From: Acuticoccus sp051016205
GTDB lineage: Bacteria > Pseudomonadota > Alphaproteobacteria > Rhizobiales > Amorphaceae
Direction: 5' to 3'
Assembly (NCBI GenBank): GCA_051016205.1
Contig: CP136534.1
Coordinates: 3,100,001 to 3,164,000 of the forward strand
Length of the DNA: 64,000 bases
Part shown: piece after piece, positions 49,849 through 58,258 of the stretch
Layout of the letters: every line of letters starts with the position of its first letter
How positions within the stretch are numbered: position 1 is the first letter of the stretch
Translations under genes and position numbers: made by a program
The notes under the pieces: generated by a model
The model's database searches: none
Told to the model about the DNA's origin: nothing
The model's input: only the letters and a program-made list of their open reading frames with translations

Positions 49849-52649
49849 CGCTCGGCGAGGCACTCACCCCGCTCCCAGGCGCGGTGGATGAAGCGTTTTT
49901 GGCCGACCTTGAAGCCGCAGAAGGTGGCCCCCTGTCCGTCATCGGCGAAGACGCCAGGGCAGCCCTTGACACTGTGGCCGACGTGTCCCCGTTCCTGCGT
50001 CACCTCATGCTGCGCTATCCCAAGGATCTGACGGCGCTCCTCACACGGCCCTTGGACGAGACGGTCGCCATTGCCGCCTCCGTTTCCCCCAGCGACGATC
50101 TGGCGAGGGTGATGAGCCAATTGCGCCAATCACGCAGGCAAGTGGCCCTTGCCGTTGCCCTTGCCGACCTTTGCGCCGGTGCCAGTGTTCAGCATGTGAC
50201 GGGTGCGCTCAGCCGCTTTGCCGATGCTGCGGTCGCCATTGCCCTCCAAAGCGTCCTTCTGGATGGCTTTCGCCGCGGTCAGCTCACCACCACGGACCCC
50301 CACACCTGCGGCCTTGTGGTGCTCGCCTTCGGCAAACTTGGCGCGCACGAGTTGAACTACTCCAGCGATATCGACCTTGTGGTGGTCTACGATCCCGCCC
50401 GTGCCGCTGCCTGCGGCATTACTTCAGGCCGTGCGGTGCGGCTGACCCAAAGGATGACGCAGGTCCTTCAGGGGCGCACGGACGAAGGGTTCGTCTTCCG
50501 CGTTGATCTGAGGCTACGGCCAGACCCTGGCGCAACGCCGGTGGCGGTCGCCGTCCCTTCGGCCATTGCCTACTTCCAGTCCCGCGCCCGTGCGTGGGAG
50601 CAGCAGGCCGTCATCAAAGCGCGCGTCATTGCAGGGGACCAGAGCGCTGGCAGTGCCTTCCTGTCGGCCATCTCCACGTCCGTCTGGCACAGTTTTTTCG
50701 ACTTTGCCGCCATTGAAGACACCATGGAAACCCGCCGCCAGATCGCCCTTGTGAAAGGGGCCGGTGCCATCACCGTGCCCGGCCACAACGTCAAGATTGG
50801 CCGCGGCGGCATTCGCGAGCTTGAGTTCTTCGTCCAGACCCTTCAGCGCCTTGCCGGCGGGCGGGACAGGCGCCTTCGCGGCCGTTCGACCCTCGACATG
50901 CTTGTCGCCCTGACAAATGCCGGCTGGATTGACGGTGAGACCCGCGACAGCCTGCACGATGCTTACGTGCGTTTGCGGCGGATCGAGCATCGCCTGCAAA
51001 TGGTGGCCGACGAACAAACCCACTCCATGCCCGATGAAGAGGGCGTTCCCCGCATTGCAAGGATGATGGGGGAGGTGGACACCTTCGAGGCCACCATGGT
51101 GGCGACCTTGCAGACGGTCCACACCCATTTCACCAACCTTCCCAAGATCGTCAGCCGGTCGAACCCCGTCATCGCCACTGCAAAAACCGGCAATGGCCTG
51201 CCTGAAGGGGAGGTGGGGGAGGCCATCAAGGCCCGCTTCGCCGCCTGGCAGGACGCCCCTTACAGGGCCCTTCGCACGGAGCGAGCGCGGCGGCTCTTGA
51301 AAAGCATCGAGCCCGCGCTCGGTGATGCATTTTCCACCTCTGCCGACCCCTTGGGTGCCCTCGACGGGTTCGACACCTTCCTGTCCTGGCTGCCTGCGGG
51401 GGTGCAAATCCTGTCGCGCCTCAACCACCAGCGGGACCTCATCCCGGTGCTCGTCTTGATCGCAGGCTCGGCGCCCCGTTTGTCGGAGCAGTTGGCCCGC
51501 CACGCTCGGCTCCTGGACGTGTTGATCGACCCTGCCTTTTTCGGCCGCCTTCCCGACGAGGATGAGCTGGCCGGCCAGCTCCACCAGGCCCTTGCCGAGG
51601 CGCAGGATTATGAAGGTCAGTTGGATGCCTTGCGCGTGTTCGGCCAGGAGCAGGCGCTCTTGGTGAGCGCGCGGGTTCTTGCAGGGTCGCAAACCGGCCA
51701 GAGCGTCGGGGAGGCCTATGCTCGCCTTGCCGACTGTATCGTCTCCGCCGCGCTAAAGGTGGCGACCGACGCGTTCGAGATTCGTCACGGACGGCTGGAG
51801 GAGGGGGCAACGGCGCTTGTGGCGCTCGGCAAGTATGGCGGGCGGGAGATGACCGCCACCAGCGATCTCGACCTCGTGTTCATCTACAACTGCGCACCTG
51901 AGGCGGGCCAGTCCGACGGCGAAAAGGGCCTGTCGCCCGGTCACTACTTTGCCCGCCTCGCCCAGCGGGTGGTGGCGGCCTTGTCAGCGCCCACTGCGAA
52001 GGGCTCGCTCTACGAGGTGGACTTGCGGCTGCGCCCTTCAGGGCGGTCGGGACCCCTTGCCACGCACATCACGTCCTTCGAGCGCTACCACGCTGAAAGC
52101 GCCTGGGTCTGGGAGCATCTGGCGCTGACCCGTGCCCGTGTGGTGGCAGGTGATGGTGCGCTCGGCGTGCGGGCCCGCGTTGCCGTTGACCAGGCCACCA
52201 CCCGTCACCGCGACCGTGAAGCGCTGGTGGCGGACGTGTTGGCCATGCGCAAGCGCCTTGCCGACCAATCTGCCGAAGGGTTGAAGCACGCCCCGGGCGG
52301 CCAGGTGGATATTGAGTTCATCGCCCAGTTCCTGCAGCTGGCCGAAGGGGGATGTACGGGCGTCTCACAGGTGGGCGAGCTGCTGTCGTGCCAGCGCGAC
52401 AATGGAACATTGGCAGACGGCCCGTGCGAGACGCTGCTTGCCGCCCACGGGCTATACCAGCGCCTTTCCCAAGTGATTGCCATTGCCTCCCACAAAACCC
52501 TTGCCCTTGAGGACGCGCCGCCCCCCCTCCAACCCCTTTTGCTGCGGGCGGCAGACGCACCGGACATGGATTACCTGATGGCCGACGTTGCCGAACGGCG
52601 CACCGCCGTGCGCACCATCTTCACCAACCTCATCGGCGCCATCGACTAG
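49845..52649 (+). CDS. glnE: Bifunctional glutamine synthetase adenylyltransferase/deadenylase
   Basis: 934 residues, slightly short of the usual 940-990. Two nucleotidyltransferase domains are visible: the deadenylase half with LNYSSDIDLVVVYD (about residues 168-181) and the adenylylase half with MTATSDLDLVFIYN (about 668-681), each followed by a VDLRLRP block. The central helical regulatory part links them. GlnE covalently switches glutamine synthetase off in nitrogen excess and on in limitation, under PII control. This gives the window a nitrogen-regulation link alongside urease. Confidence 0.96.
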   Translation: MTLGEALTPLPGAVDEAFLADLEAAEGGPLSVIGEDARAALDTVADVSPFLRHLMLRYPKDLTALLTRPLDETVAIAASVSPSDDLARVMSQLRQSRRQVALAVALADLCAGASVQHVTGALSRFADAAVAIALQSVLLDGFRRGQLTTTDPHTCGLVVLAFGKLGAHELNYSSDIDLVVVYDPARAAACGITSGRAVRLTQRMTQVLQGRTDEGFVFRVDLRLRPDPGATPVAVAVPSAIAYFQSRARAWEQQAVIKARVIAGDQSAGSAFLSAISTSVWHSFFDFAAIEDTMETRRQIALVKGAGAITVPGHNVKIGRGGIRELEFFVQTLQRLAGGRDRRLRGRSTLDMLVALTNAGWIDGETRDSLHDAYVRLRRIEHRLQMVADEQTHSMPDEEGVPRIARMMGEVDTFEATMVATLQTVHTHFTNLPKIVSRSNPVIATAKTGNGLPEGEVGEAIKARFAAWQDAPYRALRTERARRLLKSIEPALGDAFSTSADPLGALDGFDTFLSWLPAGVQILSRLNHQRDLIPVLVLIAGSAPRLSEQLARHARLLDVLIDPAFFGRLPDEDELAGQLHQALAEAQDYEGQLDALRVFGQEQALLVSARVLAGSQTGQSVGEAYARLADCIVSAALKVATDAFEIRHGRLEEGATALVALGKYGGREMTATSDLDLVFIYNCAPEAGQSDGEKGLSPGHYFARLAQRVVAALSAPTAKGSLYEVDLRLRPSGRSGPLATHITSFERYHAESAWVWEHLALTRARVVAGDGALGVRARVAVDQATTRHRDREALVADVLAMRKRLADQSAEGLKHAPGGQVDIEFIAQFLQLAEGGCTGVSQVGELLSCQRDNGTLADGPCETLLAAHGLYQRLSQVIAIASHKTLALEDAPPPLQPLLLRAADAPDMDYLMADVAERRTAVRTIFTNLIGAID

Positions 52650-52740
52650 GCGTTCTTTGCTCAGGTGAAACCGTGTGGTTGCCTTTGGTCAGAAGAAACC
52701 GAATGGCTGCAAGAAAACCGCCCTGGCTCCTGGAAATGAG

Positions 52741-52840
52741 CCTCTAGAGCGATGCTGATCTGACTGATCGCATTCGATCAGAGCGGCTCTGGGCTGCGTC
52801 TGTTCGAAGCGAATTGCTTTGGGCAGGAGACCCGTTCTAG
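52741..52840. repeat. Palindromic intergenic repeat, copy D
   Basis: CTCTAGAGCGATGCTGATC opens a stretch with GATCGCATTCGATC (palindromic) and CTGCGTCTG...GGCAGGAGACCCGTTCTAG near its end. The CTAGAGC opening, GATC palindrome and closing TCTAG match the layout of copies at 3068 and 58089. Lies between convergent glnE and a secreted-protein gene. Confidence 0.5.
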
Positions 52841-53298
52841 CTGCGTCGGCACCGCATCGGGGAGCTATCCTTGGTTCCCGCTACGGTGTAGGCATTGCGG
52901 CTACGTTGCGTCACTTTCAGGACGCTGGGGCCTTCCGTCATGGTTTGGGTTGGGCCTGCTAGACCGCGTGGCGCAACGCGCCGACCGTCAGCGGTCATGT
53001 TTTCGATCAGGAAGCTGGTGAAATGTCTCCGGATTTTACTGTTACCAACGGCGCTCCATTGGCCAGACCCAAAACCATTGGCGACAACACGCATGCCTTT
53101 GAAGCGACCTCTAAACGAATAGTCCATGGAAAAGGTATCGTTGCTACGATAGCGCCAAACATAAGTGTAGCGCAGACCACGCGAACTTGTTTTGCACGTC
53201 CAAGTCCCCACGAGCCACTTGCCTAACGTTTGCGCCGATGCGGGGGAGGGGGTGAAGGCGAACGCCATAAGGCACGAGAAAATCAAAAGAAAACGCAT
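52837..53298 (-). CDS. Small secreted protein, lipocalin-like, paralogue 1
   Basis: 153 residues from the ATG at 53298 with GGAG six bases upstream. Signal peptide MRFLLIFSCLMAFAFTPSPA ends at SAQ. The mature part begins LVGTWTCKT, has VWRYRSNDTFSMDY and NGFGSGQWSA, and ends MRCRRS. The opening GTW and beta-rich pattern suggest a small lipocalin-like barrel; the Cys of WTC and the Cys of the CRR end could form a disulfide closing it. Strongly similar to the neighbouring 53403-53864 product (same length, same ends). Function unknown. Confidence 0.82.
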   Translation of the reverse strand: MRFLLIFSCLMAFAFTPSPASAQTLGKWLVGTWTCKTSSRGLRYTYVWRYRSNDTFSMDYSFRGRFKGMRVVANGFGSGQWSAVGNSKIRRHFTSFLIENMTADGRRVAPRGLAGPTQTMTEGPSVLKVTQRSRNAYTVAGTKDSSPMRCRRS

Positions 53299-53402
53299 TG
53301 TACGCTCCAACGGTGTGCGCCTATCAAACCCCATCGCCAAGGGATTGGAGCGCGCACTGTCAAGAATAGTCGGCCGCAGCCGGTGACAGGTGTTTGGTCT
53401 GG

Positions 53403-53864
53403 TTAAATCCGCCGACAGCGGGTCTTTGTGTCGGGGGGAATGGGATGCTCCACAAAGCTGTTACGCCGCAGGGGGCGCACCCTTGCAACAATTGCCCCTT
53501 GTTTCATGATGTCGGTGAGTTCGGCGAGGTCGCTCGCCGGCAAACGATTGTCGTCGAACCCCACGCGCGTGGTCACAAAGCTGTCGAATGTGCGCGTGAG
53601 CCGGCGATTTCTGTTGAGGCTCCACTTTCCTGTGCCAAATCCGTTGCCACTCACTTTGACGCCGCTCAATCGGCCCCCAAGGGCAAAATCCATGGAAAAC
53701 GCGCCGTTGCTGCGATATCGCCAAATGGCCTTGAAGCGGATGCCGCTTAACTTGGTTTGGCAGGTCCATGTGCCCACAAGGCGATCGCTGATGGACTGCG
53801 CCGATCCGGGCGATGGCGCAAAAGCTGCAACAACAAGGAACGAAAAGATTAGAAAAAATCGCAT
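53403..53864 (-). CDS. Small secreted protein, lipocalin-like, paralogue 2
   Basis: 153 residues from the ATG at 53864 with GGAG six bases upstream; longer upstream frame is rejected because this signal peptide (MRFFLIFSFLVVAAFAPSP, cut near SAQ) parallels the neighbour's. Mature part LVGTWTCQT, IWRYRSNGAFSMDF, NGFGTGKWSL and terminal TRCRRI repeat the paralogue's landmarks; about two in five residues agree by eye. The pair arose by tandem duplication: both keep the two Cys and the end-to-end length. Function unknown. Confidence 0.82.
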   Translation of the reverse strand: MRFFLIFSFLVVAAFAPSPGSAQSISDRLVGTWTCQTKLSGIRFKAIWRYRSNGAFSMDFALGGRLSGVKVSGNGFGTGKWSLNRNRRLTRTFDSFVTTRVGFDDNRLPASDLAELTDIMKQGAIVARVRPLRRNSFVEHPIPPDTKTRCRRI

Positions 53865-53934
53865 GTTGGTCTCCGATATGGGTGGCGCTGGTCCTGTCCG
53901 ATCGCCGGTATCGCGCCACGCCTTGCGCCAAGAT

Positions 53935-54816
53935 GTGTCGGTTGGCCGGCGGGGTGTGATCGCCTTAGCGCTCGCACTTGTTCTCATCATGGCAAGCCCC
54001 GACATCGCCTTTGCGCAGGCGTCGTGCGGTGCCGCCGAGGCGCCCTGCGAGACGCCGCTGGGCAGCTATCACGTGGCTTTGCCCGAGGGTGAGGCGGACG
54101 GCCCACACCCCGCCGTCATCTACTTTCACGGTGCCGGCGGCACGGGGCGCACCATTGTGGATGCGCCTATGGCGAAAGCGCTCACGGCCCGCGGTTTCGT
54201 GGTGATTGCCCCCAACGGCCTTGAGCGGCCCCAATCGCGGTTTGGCCCCGGCTGGTTCTTCCTGCCGGAGCGGCCCGGCAGGCGCGATGAACTGGCCTTC
54301 ACCCGCACCCTCATCGAAGACGTTGTGGCGCGCCACCATGTGGATCGGCACAAAATCGCGCTCACAGGCTACTCCATCGGCGGCTCGCTGGTGTGGTATC
54401 TTGCCTGTGAAGACAGTGATTTGGCGGCGGCCTATCTGCCTTATGCCGGCGGCTTTTGGCGGCCCCATCCCGTGGATTGCGATGGGCCGGTCAAGCTCCT
54501 CCACACCCATGGCTGGCGCGATCAGACGGTGCCCTTGGAAGGCCGGCCGTTGCGCGGCGGCGCGCTCTATCAGGGTGACATCTTCGAAGGGCTTCAGCGC
54601 TGGCGCGAAGAGAACGGCTGCACCAATCTGCGTGCCGATGCGTTCCAGACCGAGGGCCGCTATTGGCATAGGCGCTATACCACCTGCACCCCGGGGAGCG
54701 CCCTGCAATTGACCTTGTGGCCAGGAGGCCACGTACCCCCCGACGCCGAGTGGGCGCAAATGGCTGCCGACTGGTTCCAAGCCAACGTGACGGACGCAAA
54801 GGGGGACGAACAATGA
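53935..54816 (+). CDS. Secreted polyhydroxybutyrate-depolymerase-like esterase
   Basis: 293 residues from GTG 53935, chosen because a clean signal peptide starts there (SVGRRGVIALALALVLIMAS, cut near AFA|QAS) and it leaves a 70-bp divergent promoter; ATG 53878 would add 19 residues. The LpqC/PHB-depolymerase fold is evident: VIYFHGAGGTGRT oxyanion loop, nucleophile GYSIGGSLVWYLAC, LLHTHGWRDQTVPLEG with the Asp, and WPGGHVPP with the His. Four or more Cys are consistent with secretion. The stop overlaps ureE (ATGA), linking it to the accessory genes by translation. Confidence 0.85.
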   Translation: MSVGRRGVIALALALVLIMASPDIAFAQASCGAAEAPCETPLGSYHVALPEGEADGPHPAVIYFHGAGGTGRTIVDAPMAKALTARGFVVIAPNGLERPQSRFGPGWFFLPERPGRRDELAFTRTLIEDVVARHHVDRHKIALTGYSIGGSLVWYLACEDSDLAAAYLPYAGGFWRPHPVDCDGPVKLLHTHGWRDQTVPLEGRPLRGGALYQGDIFEGLQRWREENGCTNLRADAFQTEGRYWHRRYTTCTPGSALQLTLWPGGHVPPDAEWAQMAADWFQANVTDAKGDEQ

Positions 54817-55313
54817 GCCGCGACCACCCCGCGACCGCCCCGTCAGGTGACTTCCCGCGTGCCCACGCCCTTACCGACGGCTTGGCACAGGCCCACCTCA
54901 CCGTGCGCCTGTCCTACGATGACAGGCACCGAAGGCGCCTCGTGGTCAGCGCGGCCGACGGATCGCGTGTCCTCATCGACCTTGCCAAGGCGACCCGGCT
55001 GCGCAGCGGCGACAAACTGGCCTTGGACGATGGCCGTGTTTTGGCGATCGCCGCTGAGGATGAGCCCGTTGCCGACATCTTCGCCGCCGACGAAAGGGCC
55101 TTGCGCACCCTTGCCTGGCACCTTGGCAACCGCCACACCCCCACCGCCATCCTTGCCGATCGCCTCAGGATCCGCCGCGACCATGTCCTTGAAGACATGG
55201 CCCGCCGCCTCGGCGCGCAGGTGAAGACTGGCGATGCCCCCTTCGACCCCGAGCCAGGCGCCTACCACGGCGAAGGCCACCACCATCACCACCATCATGA
55301 TGAGGAGTCATGA
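54813..55313 (+). CDS. ureE: Urease accessory protein UreE, nickel chaperone
   Basis: 166 residues from ATG 54813, overlapping the esterase stop. N-terminal peptide-binding domain (VRLSYDDRHRRRLVVSAADG, LRSGDKLALDDGR), C-terminal metal-binding domain with RTLAWHLGNRHTPTAI containing the conserved His, and a terminal tail with seven consecutive His (GEGHHHHHHHDEES). UreE delivers nickel to UreG for insertion into urease. Overlaps ureF as ATGA. Confidence 0.95.
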   Translation: MSRDHPATAPSGDFPRAHALTDGLAQAHLTVRLSYDDRHRRRLVVSAADGSRVLIDLAKATRLRSGDKLALDDGRVLAIAAEDEPVADIFAADERALRTLAWHLGNRHTPTAILADRLRIRRDHVLEDMARRLGAQVKTGDAPFDPEPGAYHGEGHHHHHHHDEES

Positions 55314-55990
55314 CCGGCCCTGACGTGATCGATGCTGCCGCCCTTGCGCGGCTTGCGGCGTGGTTTTCGCCAGCGTGTCCCGTGGGGGCTTTCAGCTACT
55401 CCCACGGGCTTGAGCGGCTTTGCGAGGATGGCGCGCTCTCCTGCAGGCAAGACGCTGAGGCGGCCATCGCCCTTGCCCTCACCGATGGAAGCGGGCGCAC
55501 CGATGCCATCCTCCTGGCCGAGACCTGGCGCGCGCAAACGGACGGGCGATCGGTGGAGCCTGTGCGTCAACTGGGCCTTGCGCTCGCCCCGTCTGCGGAA
55601 CGCTGGCAAGAAAGCGTGCGCCAGGGCAACGCCTTTGCCGCCGTCATCGATGGCGCCTGGCCCCTCGACTTCGCCCTCGCGGACCATGGGGATCTGCCTT
55701 ATCCTGTGGCCGTCGGCCTTGCCGGGGCCGGACATGGTGTGCCCTTGCGCCCCCTCGTCCACGGCTTTTTGATGGCCTTTGCCGCCAACCTCATCTCCGC
55801 CGCGGTGAGGTTGGTGCCGTTGGGCCAGACCGACGGCCAGCGGCTGACGGCCCGCCTGTCCGACCTTGCCGCCTCCCTCACCGAGGAGGCGTGCACGGCG
55901 GATCTTGAGGTGATCGGCGGGGCGGCGCTCGGCCTGGACCTTGCCTCCATGCGCCACGAATGCCAGGAGGTGAGGCTCTACCGTTCTTGA
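55310..55990 (+). CDS. ureF: Urease accessory protein UreF
   Basis: 226 residues. All-helical, with the N-terminal blocks SPACPVGAFSYSHGLERLCEDG and the C-terminal HGFLMAFAANLISAAVRLVPLGQTDGQ, and a conserved end RHECQEVRLYRS that docks UreG. UreF bridges UreD and UreG in the activation complex. Overlaps ureE by 4 bp; 26 bp before ureG. Confidence 0.95.
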   Translation: MTGPDVIDAAALARLAAWFSPACPVGAFSYSHGLERLCEDGALSCRQDAEAAIALALTDGSGRTDAILLAETWRAQTDGRSVEPVRQLGLALAPSAERWQESVRQGNAFAAVIDGAWPLDFALADHGDLPYPVAVGLAGAGHGVPLRPLVHGFLMAFAANLISAAVRLVPLGQTDGQRLTARLSDLAASLTEEACTADLEVIGGAALGLDLASMRHECQEVRLYRS

Positions 55991-56016
55991 CTCGGGCTTG
56001 AAGGAACACGCCTACG

Positions 56017-56643
56017 ATGACACGCACCTCCCATGGACCGCTCAGAGTGGGGATTGGCGGGCCGGTGGGCTCAGGCAAGACCATGTTGATGGAACGCTTG
56101 TGCAAGGCACTGCGCGACAGGGTCGACATCGTTGCCATCACCAACGACATCTACACCAAGGAAGACGCCCTCATCTTGTCGCGCGCCGAAGCGCTGGACG
56201 AGGCGCGCATCATGGGCGTGGAAACCGGTGGGTGTCCGCATACGGCCATCCGTGAGGACGCTTCCATCAACCTTGCCGCCATCGATGAGATGCGCGGCCG
56301 TTTCCCCGACGTGGACCTCGTGCTGGTGGAATCGGGGGGCGACAACCTTGCCGCCACCTTCTCGCCTGAACTGGTGGACATCACCATCTACGTGATCGAT
56401 GTGGCAGCCGGCGAGAAAATCCCCCGCAAGGGCGGTCCAGGCATCACCCGGTCCGATCTTCTGATCATTAACAAGACCGACCTTGCCCCGTTCGTCGGCG
56501 CATCGCTGGATGTGATGGAATCGGACGCCAAGAGAATGCGCGGCGATCGCCCCTTTATCATGGCGAACCTGAAGGCCGGCAACGGCGTCGACGCTGTCAT
56601 CGGCTTCCTTCGGGAGGCGGGCGGCTTGGCGGCGGTCCCATGA
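56017..56643 (+). CDS. ureG: Urease accessory GTPase UreG
   Basis: 208 residues. P-loop GGPVGSGKTMLMERLC, the metal-binding Cys-Pro-His in GGCPHTAIREDAS, switch region LVLVESGGDNLAATFSPEL and base-recognition LLIINKTDLAP. GTP hydrolysis drives nickel transfer to apo-urease. Completes the accessory set together with ureD at 22.5 kb. Confidence 0.97.
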   Translation: MTRTSHGPLRVGIGGPVGSGKTMLMERLCKALRDRVDIVAITNDIYTKEDALILSRAEALDEARIMGVETGGCPHTAIREDASINLAAIDEMRGRFPDVDLVLVESGGDNLAATFSPELVDITIYVIDVAAGEKIPRKGGPGITRSDLLIINKTDLAPFVGASLDVMESDAKRMRGDRPFIMANLKAGNGVDAVIGFLREAGGLAAVP

Positions 56644-56782
56644 GCGCGGCGCGCTAAAGAATGTCTGGCCCCCGCGAAAGCACGGGTCGCCTCAAGGGTG
56701 GTCGCTGGCAAGGCGCCACTCAACGGGCGTGCTGGTCGAAGGATCGAGGGAGGCAACCTTCGCCAGATCCTAGGTGTGCGTT

Positions 56783-58090
56783 ATGAGCGGCCGTGCCCAG
56801 CGCGATGCCCTGATTTCCGAGCGTGTGCTGGAAAGTATGCGCGACGGCGTGGTCAGCATCGACCTCAAAGGCCGTATCATCACCTTCAACGCCGCTGCAG
56901 GGCGCATTTTGGACAAGACACCGTCTGAGGTTCTGGGCCAATCCTTCGCCGAGGAGTTTTTGGCAGAGGAGAGCTTCGACGATTTCAACGAAGTGGTGTT
57001 CAAGGCCATCTACGAGGCCGAGGTCACACACTCGGTGGAAATCGCCCTGAAGGTGAATGGCGAGCGCACCGACCTTATGGTCGCCTCAAGCTTCCTCACC
57101 CTCGAGCAGGGGGAGGGGGAGCCGGAGGAGCGGCTTGGTGTCGTCGTCGTCTTCTCCGACACCACTGAGGAGCGCAAGCGCCGCAAGATCAAGCGCCTCT
57201 TTGGCGAATACGTGGACCCGCGGATCGTCGAGCGCATTTTGAGCCGCGATGAGGCCTCTCGCAGCCGCCACGCGGAAATGACCATCTCTTTCGTGGACAT
57301 GCGCAACTTCACCGGCTGGTCGGAACGCCTTGATGTGGACACGTTGATCGACGTTCTGAACCGCTTCCTCGCGGCTATGACCGAGCCCATCGGCCAGGCA
57401 GGGGGGATCACCGACAAATACATCGGCGATTCGGTGATGGCCTGCTGGGGGCCGCCCTTTACCGATGCCTCCACCCAAGCGGTGGACGCCTGCAAAGCCG
57501 CCTTGGGCCAGATGGCGGCCCTTCCTGCCTTGCGCGAGGAGCTGGCGGCCGCAGGTGTCGACGGCGCCCAGACGTTGGATGCTGTGGTGGGCCTTGCCAC
57601 GGGCGGTGTGATCGCCGGGGATGTCGGACCTCCATCGAGCCGCAACTACACCGTCATCGGCAATGCTGTGAACCTTGCCGCGCGGCTCCAGGAAGCAGCC
57701 AAAGTCTACGGCCACAGTGTCATTGTCTCTGAGGAGACAATGGTGCAGGCCAGTGGGCCGTTCGTCTTCCGCGAGTTGGACAAGATGCTTGTGCGCGGGC
57801 TCTCCTTTCCCACAAGCATTTACGCCCTTCTCGGACCGAAGGAGGATGTGAGCGAGGAAACCATCGCCCTCGCCACCCGCTACAACGACGGGCTCGCCCA
57901 CTTGCGCGCCCAGAATTTCGGGCCGGCCCGTGAGGCCTTTACCGCCTGCTTGGCGCAGGACCCCCACGACGTGCCGTCATCGCTGATGCTGCGCAGGATC
58001 GATCAGCTTCAGGAGTACCCGCTTCCGGCAGACTGGGATGGCGTCTGGCGGGTGGCCGGCGCAGCAATGGGGGCGGGCAAGGCGCGCTAG
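56783..58090 (+). CDS. PAS-domain class III adenylate/guanylate cyclase
   Basis: 435 residues from ATG 56783 (a GTG at 56774 adds three). PAS domain about 8-125 (VLESMRDGVVSIDLKGRIITFN), a basic linker RKRRKIKRLFGEYVDPRIVERIL, then the catalytic domain. Metal Asp residues lie in SFVDMRNFTGWS and TDKYIGDSVMACWG; transition-state Asn and Arg in NYTVIGNAVNLAARLQ. The purine-selecting Lys of adenylate cyclases is visible in TDKYIGD. A C-terminal TPR-like helix pair (NDGLAHLRAQNFGPAREAF) follows. No membrane helix, so it senses an intracellular signal. If it makes cAMP, the CRP-like sites before ureC are a conceivable target. Confidence 0.92.
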   Translation: MSGRAQRDALISERVLESMRDGVVSIDLKGRIITFNAAAGRILDKTPSEVLGQSFAEEFLAEESFDDFNEVVFKAIYEAEVTHSVEIALKVNGERTDLMVASSFLTLEQGEGEPEERLGVVVVFSDTTEERKRRKIKRLFGEYVDPRIVERILSRDEASRSRHAEMTISFVDMRNFTGWSERLDVDTLIDVLNRFLAAMTEPIGQAGGITDKYIGDSVMACWGPPFTDASTQAVDACKAALGQMAALPALREELAAAGVDGAQTLDAVVGLATGGVIAGDVGPPSSRNYTVIGNAVNLAARLQEAAKVYGHSVIVSEETMVQASGPFVFRELDKMLVRGLSFPTSIYALLGPKEDVSEETIALATRYNDGLAHLRAQNFGPAREAFTACLAQDPHDVPSSLMLRRIDQLQEYPLPADWDGVWRVAGAAMGAGKAR

Positions 58091-58190
58091 AGAGGTATGC
58101 GGTCCGACGGAACTATCGGTCCGCAACAAAATCGGTCGATTTCAGAAGAGTAGAACTCTTGTCTGCGTCCGCATGGACGCAGGATGGTCT
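58089..58190 (+). repeat. Dispersed intergenic repeat, copy E
   Basis: Matches copy A at 2283-2388 almost throughout. It ends with CTGCGTCC-GCAT-GGACGCAG, an 8-bp stem and 4-base loop, between convergent genes, where it can act as a terminator. The rest of the gap to 58258 shows nothing else. Confidence 0.6.
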
Positions 58191-58258
58191 AGCTGTGTCG
58201 CGTCGTGCAGCGATTTTTGAAGGCTTGCGGCGCGGTCGGGTATCGATGACGCCGAGGG

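Noticed and set aside
50514..51692. 392-codon minus-strand frame inside glnE
   Set aside because: Antisense shadow of glnE, whose two nucleotidyltransferase motifs are intact.
53428..53934. N-terminal extension of the esterase frame back to 53428
   Set aside because: It would overlap the secreted paralogue gene and precede an evident signal peptide; the first 160-odd codons are the antisense of that gene.
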